The notes under the pieces: generated by a model | Told to the model about the DNA's origin: nothing | The model's database searches: none | Seen by the model: the letters and a program-made list of their open reading frames with translations, nothing else | NCBI GenBank assembly: GCA_039636775.1 | Contig: CP143429.1 | Span: 1 to 64,000 of the forward strand | Direction of reading: 5' to 3' | DNA length: 64,000 bases | Origin: Micrococcaceae bacterium Sec5.8 | GTDB lineage: Bacteria > Actinomycetota > Actinomycetes > Actinomycetales > Micrococcaceae | Shown: positions 12,261 through 19,750 of the stretch, piece after piece | Layout of the letters: each line of letters opens with the position of its first letter | How positions within the stretch are numbered: the stretch's first letter is position 1 | Translations under genes and position numbers: made by a program

Positions 12261-13175
12261 GTGAACTTCTTCCTCGCCGCCCTGGGCGTTCTCGGTGTGG
12301 CTTCCTCCGGGCCGCTGATTGCTGCGACTCTGGGAGCCACCTCCGTGAGCGCCCTGGCCATCGCTTTCTGGCGCAACGCGATCGGCTCGGCTGTCATGGC
12401 AGGGCCGGTGCTGGTCCGGAACCCACGCGAGTTTGGGCGGGTTACCGGCACCGAGTTCCGCTGGTCCCTGGCGGCCGCCGTAGCCCTGGCCCTGCACTTC
12501 GCGTGCTTCATCACCTCGCTGCAGCTGACCTCTGTGGCGGCTGCGACAGCTCTCGTCTGCCTGCAATCCGGTTGGATTGCGATTTTCCAGCTCTTCCGCG
12601 GTGTGCGGCACCGCTGGCCCGTCCTGGCCGGCCTGGGAATCGCCTTCGGCGGCGTCGTCGCAATTACCGGGTTCGACATGGGTACTTCGCCGGACGCGCT
12701 GCTGGGCGATCTCCTGGCGGTGGCCGGCGGCGTCCTGGCGGGCATCTACACGATTGCCGGCGGCAAGGCCCGTCAGACCATGGGGACCGGAATCTACACG
12801 ACGCTGTGTTACGGCATGTGCGCGGCAGTCGTGGCGGTGCTTGCGCTGGTCTCGCAGCAGCCGCTGGCAGGCTTCGAATCCGCCGGCTGGTTTGGCATCC
12901 TGGCAATCACGGTGTGCGCACAGCTGATTGGCCACACGGCCTTTAACCATTTGCTGGCGACCATGGGTCCGCTGCTGGTGTCCATGATCATCCTGCTGGA
13001 GATCCCGGGGGCAGCGCTGCTGGCGGCGGCGTTCCTGTCCGAGACTCTGCCCGCCGGGACCTACGCTGGCTTGGCGATGATCCTGGTGGGGCTCGCCGTC
13101 GTGGTGCTCGGACAGCGCAGTTCACGCTCTGTGCGGCGTGCTGCCACGGGGATGGCGGAACTGGGAACCGACTGA
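12261..13175 (+). CDS. EamA/DMT-superfamily transporter
   Basis: A 304-residue inner-membrane protein with about ten hydrophobic helices arranged as two EamA repeats. The first carries FWRNAIGSAVMAGPVL and the second carries ILLEIPGAALLAAAFLSE and YAGLAMILVGLAVVVL. The family exports small metabolites and amino acids, and the substrate here cannot be told. The frame is open back into tRNA-Ala, so I chose GTG at 12261, where the first helix begins (NFFLAALGVLG). It converges on the glycosyltransferase gene. Confidence 0.88.
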   Translation: MNFFLAALGVLGVASSGPLIAATLGATSVSALAIAFWRNAIGSAVMAGPVLVRNPREFGRVTGTEFRWSLAAAVALALHFACFITSLQLTSVAAATALVCLQSGWIAIFQLFRGVRHRWPVLAGLGIAFGGVVAITGFDMGTSPDALLGDLLAVAGGVLAGIYTIAGGKARQTMGTGIYTTLCYGMCAAVVAVLALVSQQPLAGFESAGWFGILAITVCAQLIGHTAFNHLLATMGPLLVSMIILLEIPGAALLAAAFLSETLPAGTYAGLAMILVGLAVVVLGQRSSRSVRRAATGMAELGTD

Positions 13176-13199
13176 CGGTGCCGGAGGTAAGGCCGTGTG

Positions 13200-14075
13200 C
13201 TACTGCCCGCCGCGGCGGGCAGGCTGGGTTGTATTGACCGTGTGGATAGCCCGCAGCAGCTTCGCGGGAAAATATACGGAGAAGAAGACCACCATAGGGG
13301 CCTTGAGCGCCATCTTCTTGACGTTGTGGGCCTTGTAGGTGCGGTCGAAGCGCGTCACGTAGTAGCGGTAGTCGCGGGGGGAATCTTCCAGCCTGCGGGC
13401 GGACATACCGGAGATCATCTGCGGCCAATACTGGATACGGAGCTCGTGGTCCGCCAGGTGCAGGGACAAATCAATGTCCTCGTGCATCTCATCCTTCTTG
13501 TCCAGGCACGTCTCGCCCCGGATGATCTCCCATGCCGAGCGGCGCAGTGCCATATTGGATCCAAAAAGAAAGTGGTACTGGTGTTTGGCCAGCTTGAGCA
13601 TCAGCTGGCGCATTTTGTCATCGGCCTTCAGTCCGAAACGGCGCATCGGCATGTCGTAGTAAACCACCGGGCCGGTCGCGGCGTGAACGGACTTGTCCCG
13701 GAATGCCTTCTGCACCTGCTCCACCCAATCCGGTTCGAGAACGGAGTCCGCGTCGATCCGGCCAAGGATGTCTCCCGTGGCGTGGTCCAGTCCGAAGTTA
13801 CGTGTCGGTATCAGGCCCTGGGCCTTCTCCTGACGGAGCAGGATGATGGGGCTCTCGGGGTATTCCAGCTGCATCTGCCGGACGATATCGGCCGTCCGGT
13901 CTTTCGACATGTTGTTGACGACGATGATTTCGTGCGCCGGGACAGACTGATACACGGCAGCAATCAAGCACTGCCGGATGACACTCTCCTCGTTGTACGC
14001 CGGGATGACGATCGACACGGCAGGCGTTTGCACAGCGTCGCGTAAGGCATCCTCAGAGGATTTATCGGGTGACAT
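13200..14075 (-). CDS. Glycosyltransferase family 2
   Basis: A GT-A fold transferase. The N-terminus reads AVSIVIPAYNEES (nucleotide binding), with the DxD-type GRIDADS near residue 100 and a later acceptor-site MHEDIDLS. The C-terminal KKMALKAPMVVFFSVYFPAKLL is hydrophobic or amphipathic and may attach to the membrane. Sugar and acceptor are unknown. The start is uncertain. ATG at 14075 (291 residues) gives a compact N-terminus, while ATG at 14150 (316 residues) is also open, and neither has a well-spaced ribosome-binding site. The last codons form the inverted repeat 13203-13222, possibly a terminator. Confidence 0.85.
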   Translation of the reverse strand: MSPDKSSEDALRDAVQTPAVSIVIPAYNEESVIRQCLIAAVYQSVPAHEIIVVNNMSKDRTADIVRQMQLEYPESPIILLRQEKAQGLIPTRNFGLDHATGDILGRIDADSVLEPDWVEQVQKAFRDKSVHAATGPVVYYDMPMRRFGLKADDKMRQLMLKLAKHQYHFLFGSNMALRRSAWEIIRGETCLDKKDEMHEDIDLSLHLADHELRIQYWPQMISGMSARRLEDSPRDYRYYVTRFDRTYKAHNVKKMALKAPMVVFFSVYFPAKLLRAIHTVNTTQPARRGGQ

Positions 14076-14155
14076 TCCCCCAAATTTAGCACTACCGTGA
14101 TTTTTCCAGCCCGGCACCGGGCGATGCCCGAGCAACGAAGTGGTAACCATCGCGC

Positions 14156-14195
14156 AAAAAAGGGAGGAATCCCGCCGTCAGCGGAACTCCTCCCT
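14156..14195 (-). terminator. Terminator of the undecad-repeat membrane gene
   Basis: The stem AGGGAGGA (14161-14168) pairs with TCCTCCCT (14188-14195), with an inner CCGC/GCGG. A run of six A at 14156-14161 reads as T on the minus strand. It separates the 14229-15209 gene from the glycosyltransferase. Confidence 0.85.
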
Positions 14196-14228
14196 CACCG
14201 GCCGCCCGCAGGCAGCCCACTGGCTTGA

Positions 14229-15209
14229 CTAGTTGCCGGTGCTCTTATCGGTGCCGTTGTTCAGGCTCGCGGCGATGTTGCGGACCGCGGTTTTTGCATC
14301 GGTGGCGACCTTGGTGGATGCGTCTGAGGAGTCCTCGGCGGCGTCGGAGGCGACGTGCTTCGAGGTGTCCGCCGCATCCTCAGCTGACTCGGCCGCATCA
14401 GCTGAAGCGTCCGCTGCCGCGTCCGCTGCAGCGACGGTCGCTGTGCCGGTCTGGGCGGCAGCGTCCTTGGCGGACTCCTTGACGTCGCTGACGGTGGTAG
14501 CCGGAGCAGGCGCCGGGGTGACCGGCGTGGGGGTCTTCCAGGGATCCTCAACGGGCTTGGAAGCCTTCCAAGCGGCAACTCCAGCGGCGGCTGCCGCAGC
14601 GATGATGCCAAAGATCAGCAGCCCGCGGTGCTTTGGCTTCTGCGGCTTAGCCACCTCGACGCCGACGGCTTTGCCAGCTTTGTCCACAGCAACCTTTACG
14701 TGGCTGCCCGCCGTCTTGGCCTGCTCCTGCACGACGTGGATGATTCCGGCGTCACCGAGCCGCTGGGCAACAGCGTCCACCTGGGCCGGCGCGCCCTGGA
14801 GAGTCCGGTGCACGGCGTCGGATGCGTAACCAATCTGGTCCGAAAGCTTCGGCAGGTAATCCACCACCACGCGGTCGCGGGCGTTCGAGATGACCGGTGT
14901 AGCCCTGTCCAGTGCCTCGTGCAGGCGCGGCGCCGCACCTTCGACGGCATCGGTGATTTTCGGCGCAAGGTGGGCCAGCCCATCCTGGAGGCGGGGAGTC
15001 ACCGTCGCGACACCATCGGCCAGATTGTGGGCCGCCGACTTAAGTCCCTCCTGGATCCTGGGAGAAGCCGTATCAATGCCCTGCTGCAGGCGCGGAACGG
15101 CCCAGTCAACTGCCGCCTCGACCTTGGGTGCAGCCCAGTCCTTGGCGTTCTCTACTGCGGTGCTGACTGACTGCTCCAACTCGCGGGCAATACGATCCGT
15201 TTTCTTCAC
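14229..15209 (-). CDS. Single-pass membrane protein with tandem 11-residue amphipathic repeats
   Basis: I do not recognise this 326-residue protein. Residues 15-113 are nine consecutive 11-residue units without gaps, most of the form xAPR(I/L)QxGLxx (for example AVPRLQQGIDT, ASPRIQEGLKS, VTPRLQDGLAH, AAPRLHEALDR). Eleven-residue periodicity is characteristic of amphipathic helices lying on lipid, as in apolipoproteins, synucleins and LEA-like proteins. A transmembrane helix spans about 196-214 (LLIFGIIAAAAAAGVAAW). It is followed by a Pro/Thr linker and an Ala/Asp/Ser-rich low-complexity tail. There is no signal peptide. The gene is monocistronic with its own terminator. The envelope-lining topology is an inference. 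Confidence 0.85.
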   Translation of the reverse strand: MKKTDRIARELEQSVSTAVENAKDWAAPKVEAAVDWAVPRLQQGIDTASPRIQEGLKSAAHNLADGVATVTPRLQDGLAHLAPKITDAVEGAAPRLHEALDRATPVISNARDRVVVDYLPKLSDQIGYASDAVHRTLQGAPAQVDAVAQRLGDAGIIHVVQEQAKTAGSHVKVAVDKAGKAVGVEVAKPQKPKHRGLLIFGIIAAAAAAGVAAWKASKPVEDPWKTPTPVTPAPAPATTVSDVKESAKDAAAQTGTATVAAADAAADASADAAESAEDAADTSKHVASDAAEDSSDASTKVATDAKTAVRNIAASLNNGTDKSTGN

Positions 15210-15364
15210 AACTACCTCCCGATTAATGTGACGATTCTGCAGTTAGCCTACGTGTCCCGGACCTCACCGGCTATTCCTCGCGCCGATTTCAGGCTGATTT
15301 CACCCAGCGCGGAACTAGCGGAGAGGCCCGGTGCGCAGTGGTCCGGCATGGAAGAATGGGGCCT

Positions 15365-15910
15365 ATGACTGCCATCGCAACTGCAAAAGCAACCATCCAC
15401 ACGAGCCTGGGCGACATCGTCGTCAATCTTTTCGGCAACCACGCACCGAAAACCGTCGAGAACTTCGTCGGCCTGGCCACCGGCGAGAAAGCCTGGACCC
15501 ACCCCGAATCGGGCGAGGACAAGACCGGCACGCCGTTGTATGACGGCACTATTTTCCACCGGATCATCAAGGACTTCATGATCCAGGCGGGCGATCCTTT
15601 GGGCCGCGGTGTCGGCGGACCGGGCTACAAGTTCGACGACGAAATCCACCCCGAGCTGACTTTCAACGAGCCCTACAAGCTGGCCATGGCCAACGCCGGC
15701 ATCCAGATGGGCCGCGGCACCAACGGCTCGCAGTTCTTCATCACCACCATTCCCACCGGCTGGCTGCAGGGCAAGCACAGCATCTTCGGTGAGGTGGCTG
15801 ACGCCGAGTCCAAAAAGGTGGTTGACGCTATCGAGGGTGTCCGCACCGGCATGGGTGACCGTCCGGTTGAAGACGTCGTCATCAAGAGCATTGACGTAGT
15901 GAAGCTCTAA
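15365..15910 (+). CDS. Cyclophilin-type peptidyl-prolyl cis-trans isomerase
   Basis: A 181-residue cytosolic cyclophilin that catalyses proline isomerisation during folding. Family motifs are visible: NHAPKTVENFVGLATGE, FHRIIKDFMIQAGDP with the active-site Arg, the NGSQFFIT core, and HSIFGEV. Actinobacterial PpiA lies at this place near the origin. ATG at 15365 gives the usual N-terminus. The frame extends to 15338, but there is no ribosome-binding site there. Confidence 0.95.
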   Translation: MTAIATAKATIHTSLGDIVVNLFGNHAPKTVENFVGLATGEKAWTHPESGEDKTGTPLYDGTIFHRIIKDFMIQAGDPLGRGVGGPGYKFDDEIHPELTFNEPYKLAMANAGIQMGRGTNGSQFFITTIPTGWLQGKHSIFGEVADAESKKVVDAIEGVRTGMGDRPVEDVVIKSIDVVKL

Positions 15911-15918
15911 CCCGCCGC

Positions 15919-16800
15919 ATGAGCTACGGAATTCCGGCGGCAGAGCCGTCCGCGCAGGTCCCGGTGTGCCCCCGGCACCCGGACCGGCCCGCCTATGTGC
16001 GCTGCCAGCGCTGCGGACGCCCTGCGTGCCCCGACTGCCAGCGGGCGGCCGCCGTCGGATTCCAATGCGTCGACTGTGTCAACGAAACAAAACGTTCGAC
16101 GCCGGAGGTCCGGACCGTCTACGGCGGCGCAGTGACCACCGGCAGACCCGTCATCACGTTGTCCCTCATCGGGCTCTGTGTTCTCATCTTCGTCCTCCAG
16201 TGGTTGGTCCCCAACGACGGCGTCTACCAGAACCTGGCCTTCGCCACGGTGTATGCGTCCCCGGAGTATGGAGTCTTCGAGCCTTGGCGCATGGTTACCT
16301 CCGCCTTCCTGCATTCCCAAGGCTTCATTCTCCATATCGTGCTCAATATGTACATGCTGTGGATCTTCGGTCAGGCACTCGAGCCCCTCCTGGGCCGGAT
16401 CCGCTTCCTCGCTGTCTATCTCCTGTCGGCTTTCGGCGGATCAGTCGGGTACCTGCTGCTGACGCCGGGCTATGTTCCAGGCCAGCCGCTGAGCGGGGTC
16501 GTGGGTGCATCCGGAGCCATTTTCGGCCTCTTCGGTGCCATGCTGGTGGTCCAGCGCCGCCGCGGAGGCGACACCAAACAACTGTGGGTGCTGATCCTCA
16601 TCAACGGAGCCATCGGCTTCGTGGTGCCGTCGATCGCCTGGCAGGCGCACCTGGGCGGCGCGGTCACCGGTGCCTTGTGCGCCGCCGTCGTGGCGTACAC
16701 ACCCCGTGGCCCGCGGCAGGGCCTGCTGCAGGCCGGTGGCCTGGTGCTGGTGCTGGCGCTTCTCGTAGCAGCCTCCGCCCTCAGGGTTGCCAGCGCCTAG
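15919..16800 (+). CDS. Rhomboid family intramembrane serine protease with N-terminal zinc ribbon
   Basis: A membrane protease that cleaves transmembrane segments. The catalytic dyad is visible as Ser198 in GASGAIFG and His244 in HLGGAVTG. The HIVLNMYMLW helix supplies the conserved His/Asn oxyanion region. About six membrane helices span residues 75-290. Residues 17-55 hold a Cys/His-rich module (CPRHPDRPAYVRCQRCG, CPDC, CVDC) resembling a B-box/zinc-ribbon domain common in actinobacterial rhomboids, which may sense or dock a substrate. The gene starts 8 bp after the cyclophilin stop and is probably co-transcribed. Confidence 0.93.
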   Translation: MSYGIPAAEPSAQVPVCPRHPDRPAYVRCQRCGRPACPDCQRAAAVGFQCVDCVNETKRSTPEVRTVYGGAVTTGRPVITLSLIGLCVLIFVLQWLVPNDGVYQNLAFATVYASPEYGVFEPWRMVTSAFLHSQGFILHIVLNMYMLWIFGQALEPLLGRIRFLAVYLLSAFGGSVGYLLLTPGYVPGQPLSGVVGASGAIFGLFGAMLVVQRRRGGDTKQLWVLILINGAIGFVVPSIAWQAHLGGAVTGALCAAVVAYTPRGPRQGLLQAGGLVLVLALLVAASALRVASA

Positions 16801-16809
16801 TCACGCCCG

Positions 16810-16935
16810 GCCAGCGGTCCGGCCCTAAAGCCGCGCCCTCTTCGCGCCGCCCGGGCTTCCTCGGGCCAGAGTCCCGCCAGCGGTCCGGCCCTAAAGCCGC
16901 GCCCTCTTCGCGCCGCCCGGGCTTCCTCGGGCCAG
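16810..16935. repeat. Two direct copies of a 60-bp sequence
   Basis: Positions 16810-16869 and 16876-16935 are identical over 60 bp, with a 66-bp period. They start 10 bp after the rhomboid stop. Each copy is GC-rich with internal complementarity (GCCCGGGC...GGGC). It may act as a duplicated terminator, but there is no T-run. Confidence 0.9.
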
Positions 16936-17217
16936 CTGCGGGTTTCTATTGACACCAGCCCGGTGTCCCGGCCTACCGGCCCCTTGAATCTCCCGGGAAC
17001 CACCGGCCCGGCACGTTCTCGTTCGGGGCGGGCCAGGAGCCAGGTGTCGCCCGGTGGCGGCATTCCCGCCCGGTAGTGCGCTGTGGGATGGCCCCCGCCG
17101 ATCAGCGGCCCTGGATTTCCGCGGCCGGGGTGGAGGGAGCCGAAAAGCAACCGGGCGGGGGCGTCTATTGGCGAACCGGACCGGGATCCACCCGCCAGGC
17201 GCGGCCGCCGGGCAGAC
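16936..17217. other. GC-rich non-coding stretch before the DnaA-box cluster
   Basis: No credible gene is visible. Open frames here are short or lack family resemblance and ribosome-binding sites. The sequence is GC-rich up to 17210 and turns AT-richer where the DnaA boxes begin. Confidence 0.5.
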
Positions 17218-17881
17218 TTGTCCACAGGGTTTATCCACACTGTTGGTAACTTACACGCCTGTAGTTCAAGTCGTCTCCACGGATCTGACGGCCAGTGCTG
17301 GCGATTATGCTGACCGGCACTCCCGTGTGTCCACAATTGTGGATAAGTCCTGTGGGTTGCCCTGTGGTTAAGTGGACAACTCCGTCCCAGGGCAGCATCC
17401 GCCGGTTACTGGTTCTGTCTCACGCTCCTCCCGGCTGCACCGGTCCGGACGCGGCTGTGGAACGACGCCTCGGGATAAATCGGATTTCAACACGTTTATT
17501 CACAGTGTTAATAACTTGTCGGTCCAAGCAATCGGCCCTAGATGGCGCCACAGGGCGGCAGAAACCGCGGTTGCACCCATCTGTACGCCCGTTATCCCCA
17601 GCTGTGGATAAGTTGTGGGTACTGTTTTGTTATTAAGTGGATAACTTTGATTTCCGGTACTTTCACCCGTTCCGTCGACCGGCCCTTCTGCCGGGCTTGG
17701 TCCGGCCGGCCAGAACTCCTCGTCGTCGAAACTTATCCACAGGTAATCCACACTGTTAATAAGTGGCGTGCCGGAACGTCGGCTGGGGGCCTCGCCGGCG
17801 CGGTGTTCCTGAGGCCTGCAGAGCGCGGCGACGCGCCGCGGAAAGAACCACTGGGCCGAAAGTTACCCACAGTGTGGATAA
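17218..17881. other. Second DnaA-box cluster
   Basis: A non-coding 664-bp region holds five perfect 9-bp DnaA boxes: 17231-17239, 17338-17346 (reverse), 17603-17611 (reverse), 17733-17741 and 17873-17881 (reverse). Six or more single-mismatch boxes lie at 17218, 17363, 17496, 17592, 17636, 17744 and 17863. Several boxes face each other 1-2 bp apart. AT-rich runs such as TGTTAATAA (17506, 17754) and TGTTTTGTTATTAAG (near 17622) are mixed in. DnaA binding is inferred from the consensus. The region could be an extension of the origin, a DnaA-titrating site like datA, or a reactivating site. Confidence 0.7.
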
Positions 17882-17912
17882 CCGGGTCAGGAGTTGTGCA
17901 CAGCGGAGGGGA

Positions 17913-18518
17913 TCAGCGCGGCCAGACGCCGGAGGTGCCCCTGCGGTGGCTGTCCAGCAGGTGGGTGTCGACCATGCCGATGGCTTCCATGAGGGCGTAC
18001 ATGGTGGTGGGTCCGACAAACGCGAAGCCGCGCTTCCGCAGCGCCTTGGACAGGGCAACGGACTCGGCTGAGGTGGTGGGGACGTCCTGGTGCGTGGCTG
18101 GCTCGGGGGTGGAGTCCGGCTTGAAGGACCACACAAAGTCGACAAGTCCGCCGTCGTCCCGCAGCGCGAGGGTGGCCTGGGCGTTAGTGATGGCCGCCCG
18201 GATCTTCAAGCGGTTGCGGACGATCCCGGCGTCCAGAAGGAGGCGCTCGACGTCGGCCTCGGTGAAGGCAGCCACCGTCCCGGGATGGAAATCATGGAAC
18301 GCGGCCCGGAACGCCGGCCGTTTACGGAGAATGGTGGCCCAAGACAGACCCGCCTGGAATGCCTCCAGACTGATGCGTTCGTACAGGCCCTGCTCGTCGC
18401 GGACCGGCAGTCCCCACTCCGTGTCGTAATACTCGCGCAGCAGGGGATCCACGGCCGCCCAGGCCGGCCGGGCCAGGCCGTCGTCGCCGATCACCGCACC
18501 CAGGGCTACCGTGTTCAT
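17913..18518 (-). CDS. tag: DNA-3-methyladenine glycosylase I
   Basis: A base-excision enzyme that removes 3-methyladenine from alkylated DNA. The 201-residue protein has family motifs YYDTEWGLPV, EAFQAGLSWATILRKR, RNRLKIRAAI and GFAFVGPTTMYALMEAIGMV. It lacks residues matching the E. coli zinc-snap ligands: the N-terminal cysteine is absent (RPAW), His17 is Tyr in YYDTEWG, and Cys179 is replaced. ATG at 18518 is chosen because GAAGGAG lies 5 bp upstream. The upstream frame extension to 18548 has no such signal. Confidence 0.92.
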   Translation of the reverse strand: MNTVALGAVIGDDGLARPAWAAVDPLLREYYDTEWGLPVRDEQGLYERISLEAFQAGLSWATILRKRPAFRAAFHDFHPGTVAAFTEADVERLLLDAGIVRNRLKIRAAITNAQATLALRDDGGLVDFVWSFKPDSTPEPATHQDVPTTSAESVALSKALRKRGFAFVGPTTMYALMEAIGMVDTHLLDSHRRGTSGVWPR

Positions 18519-18591
18519 CGGGACTCCTTCGCTCTGATACTTCTCCACTGCGGCACCATTTGTTCCCAGTGGGCCGGGCGGAAGATGCAGA

Positions 18592-18617
18592 AGACCGGCA
18601 CACCTGGTGTACCGGTC
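18592..18617 (-). terminator. Stem-loop after crgA
   Basis: An imperfect inverted repeat (AGACCGG-CACAC ... GTGT-ACCGGTCT) lies 22 bp beyond the crgA stop and before tag. There is no T-run. Confidence 0.5.
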
Positions 18618-18638
18618 TGCTGCGACATACTGCGGAAT

Positions 18639-18893
18639 TCAGGAACGCCAGCGGGTGGTCATCAGGAATCCCACGATCGCGATGCCGAAGCCGGCCATGA
18701 TGTTCCCTGCTCCCCAGGCGGCGACCGGAAGCGTGCCTTCGCTGATGTAGAAGGTGATGATCCACAGGAGGCCCAGGATCATCAGGCCGAACATTACCGG
18801 CTTGAACCAGACCGCGTTGGGCTTGTTGTCTTGAGCGGTGGACGTCTGCGGCGTTGCGGGGGTGGCGCGCTTGCGGCGCTTTGACTCGGGCAC
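18639..18893 (-). CDS. crgA: Cell division protein CrgA
   Basis: A small membrane protein of the actinobacterial divisome that interacts with FtsZ, FtsQ and penicillin-binding proteins. The 84-residue sequence has a basic N-terminus (PESKRRKRATP) and two transmembrane helices (about 31-48 and 59-79) joined by EGTLPVAAWG. It ends TTRWRS as in the family. GTG at 18893 has an ideal AGGAGG five bases upstream, while the longer open frame to 19121 has none. The neighbourhood (pabA-type amidotransferase and pkn cluster) is the standard crgA context. Confidence 0.93.
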   Translation of the reverse strand: MPESKRRKRATPATPQTSTAQDNKPNAVWFKPVMFGLMILGLLWIITFYISEGTLPVAAWGAGNIMAGFGIAIVGFLMTTRWRS

Positions 18894-19089
18894 GGGTCCT
18901 CCTGGCGGCTGGATCAGGAGCTCAGCTTCGGCTTGATATCCTGCAAGAAGGAATACACCGGCGGTCAGCGCGCTCTTGGTCACGTATGGGTTCTTAGTCG
19001 GAGCCAATTCTAGCTGTAGTTCCTGCCGCGGCGTCCGCCCGGAACGTCCCCCGATTCGGCAATTCAACGATTGGTTCAGCAAGGCACCC

Positions 19090-19731
19090 ATGAACACAAC
19101 CAAGATCCTCGTCGTCGACAACTATGACAGCTTCGTCTACACGCTTGTGGGATACCTGCAGGAGCTTGGCGCGGAAACCACAGTGGTCCGCAACGACGAC
19201 GTCACCTTGGCGGAGGCCATCGGCCTGGCCGAGGCCCGCGACGGCGTCCTCATTTCGCCGGGCCCGGGAAACCCTGCCGGGGCGGGGGTCTGCATTGAGT
19301 TGATTAAATGGTGCGGCAACCAGCAGAAGCCGATGCTTGGTGTGTGCCTGGGCCATCAGGCGCTGGCCGAGGCCTACGGGGGAACAGTCACCCACGCTCC
19401 TGAATTAATGCACGGAAAGACCTCGCTCGTGGAGCACCACGGCGGCGGAGTGTTCGCCGGGCTGCCATCGCCCTTCACGGCGACCCGCTACCACTCTCTG
19501 GCCGCGGTCCGAGACAGCATCCCGGAGGTCCTGGACATCACGGCTGAGACGGCCAGCGGAGTGGTGATGGGACTCCAACACCGGACGGCTCCCCTCTGCG
19601 GGGTGCAGTTCCACCCGGAGTCCGTGCTGACCGAGGGGGGCTACCAGATGCTCGGAAACTGGCTTGAATCCCTCGGCATGGCCGGCGCCGCCGCGCGTGC
19701 CGCCGCGCTGAGCCCGCTCATCAAGCACTGA
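19090..19731 (+). CDS. Class I glutamine amidotransferase, anthranilate/aminodeoxychorismate synthase component II
   Basis: Releases ammonia from glutamine for PABA (folate) or anthranilate (tryptophan) synthesis. The 213-residue protein has VVDNYDSFVYTL at the N-terminus. The catalytic triad is Cys86 in GVCLGHQ and His175/Glu177 in VQFHPES, and SPGPGNP forms the oxyanion strand. Sequence alone does not separate PabA from TrpG. The position next to pknB, far from trp genes, favours PabA or a shared subunit. ATG at 19090 is chosen, since the upstream frame to 18976 runs over the crgA promoter side. The gene converges on pknB. Confidence 0.92.
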   Translation: MNTTKILVVDNYDSFVYTLVGYLQELGAETTVVRNDDVTLAEAIGLAEARDGVLISPGPGNPAGAGVCIELIKWCGNQQKPMLGVCLGHQALAEAYGGTVTHAPELMHGKTSLVEHHGGGVFAGLPSPFTATRYHSLAAVRDSIPEVLDITAETASGVVMGLQHRTAPLCGVQFHPESVLTEGGYQMLGNWLESLGMAGAAARAAALSPLIKH

Positions 19732-19750
19732 TCACGGCGCTGGCCACCAG

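Noticed and set aside
16797..17336. A 179-codon minus-strand frame containing a 22-residue repeat
   Set aside because: The repeat merely reflects the 60-bp DNA duplication (66-bp period is divisible by 3). There is no ribosome-binding site or family resemblance, and it runs into the DnaA-box region.
17542..18429. A 295-codon plus-strand frame across the DnaA boxes and tag
   Set aside because: It is Arg/Ser-rich and antisense to tag over most of its length. The box region has no coding character.
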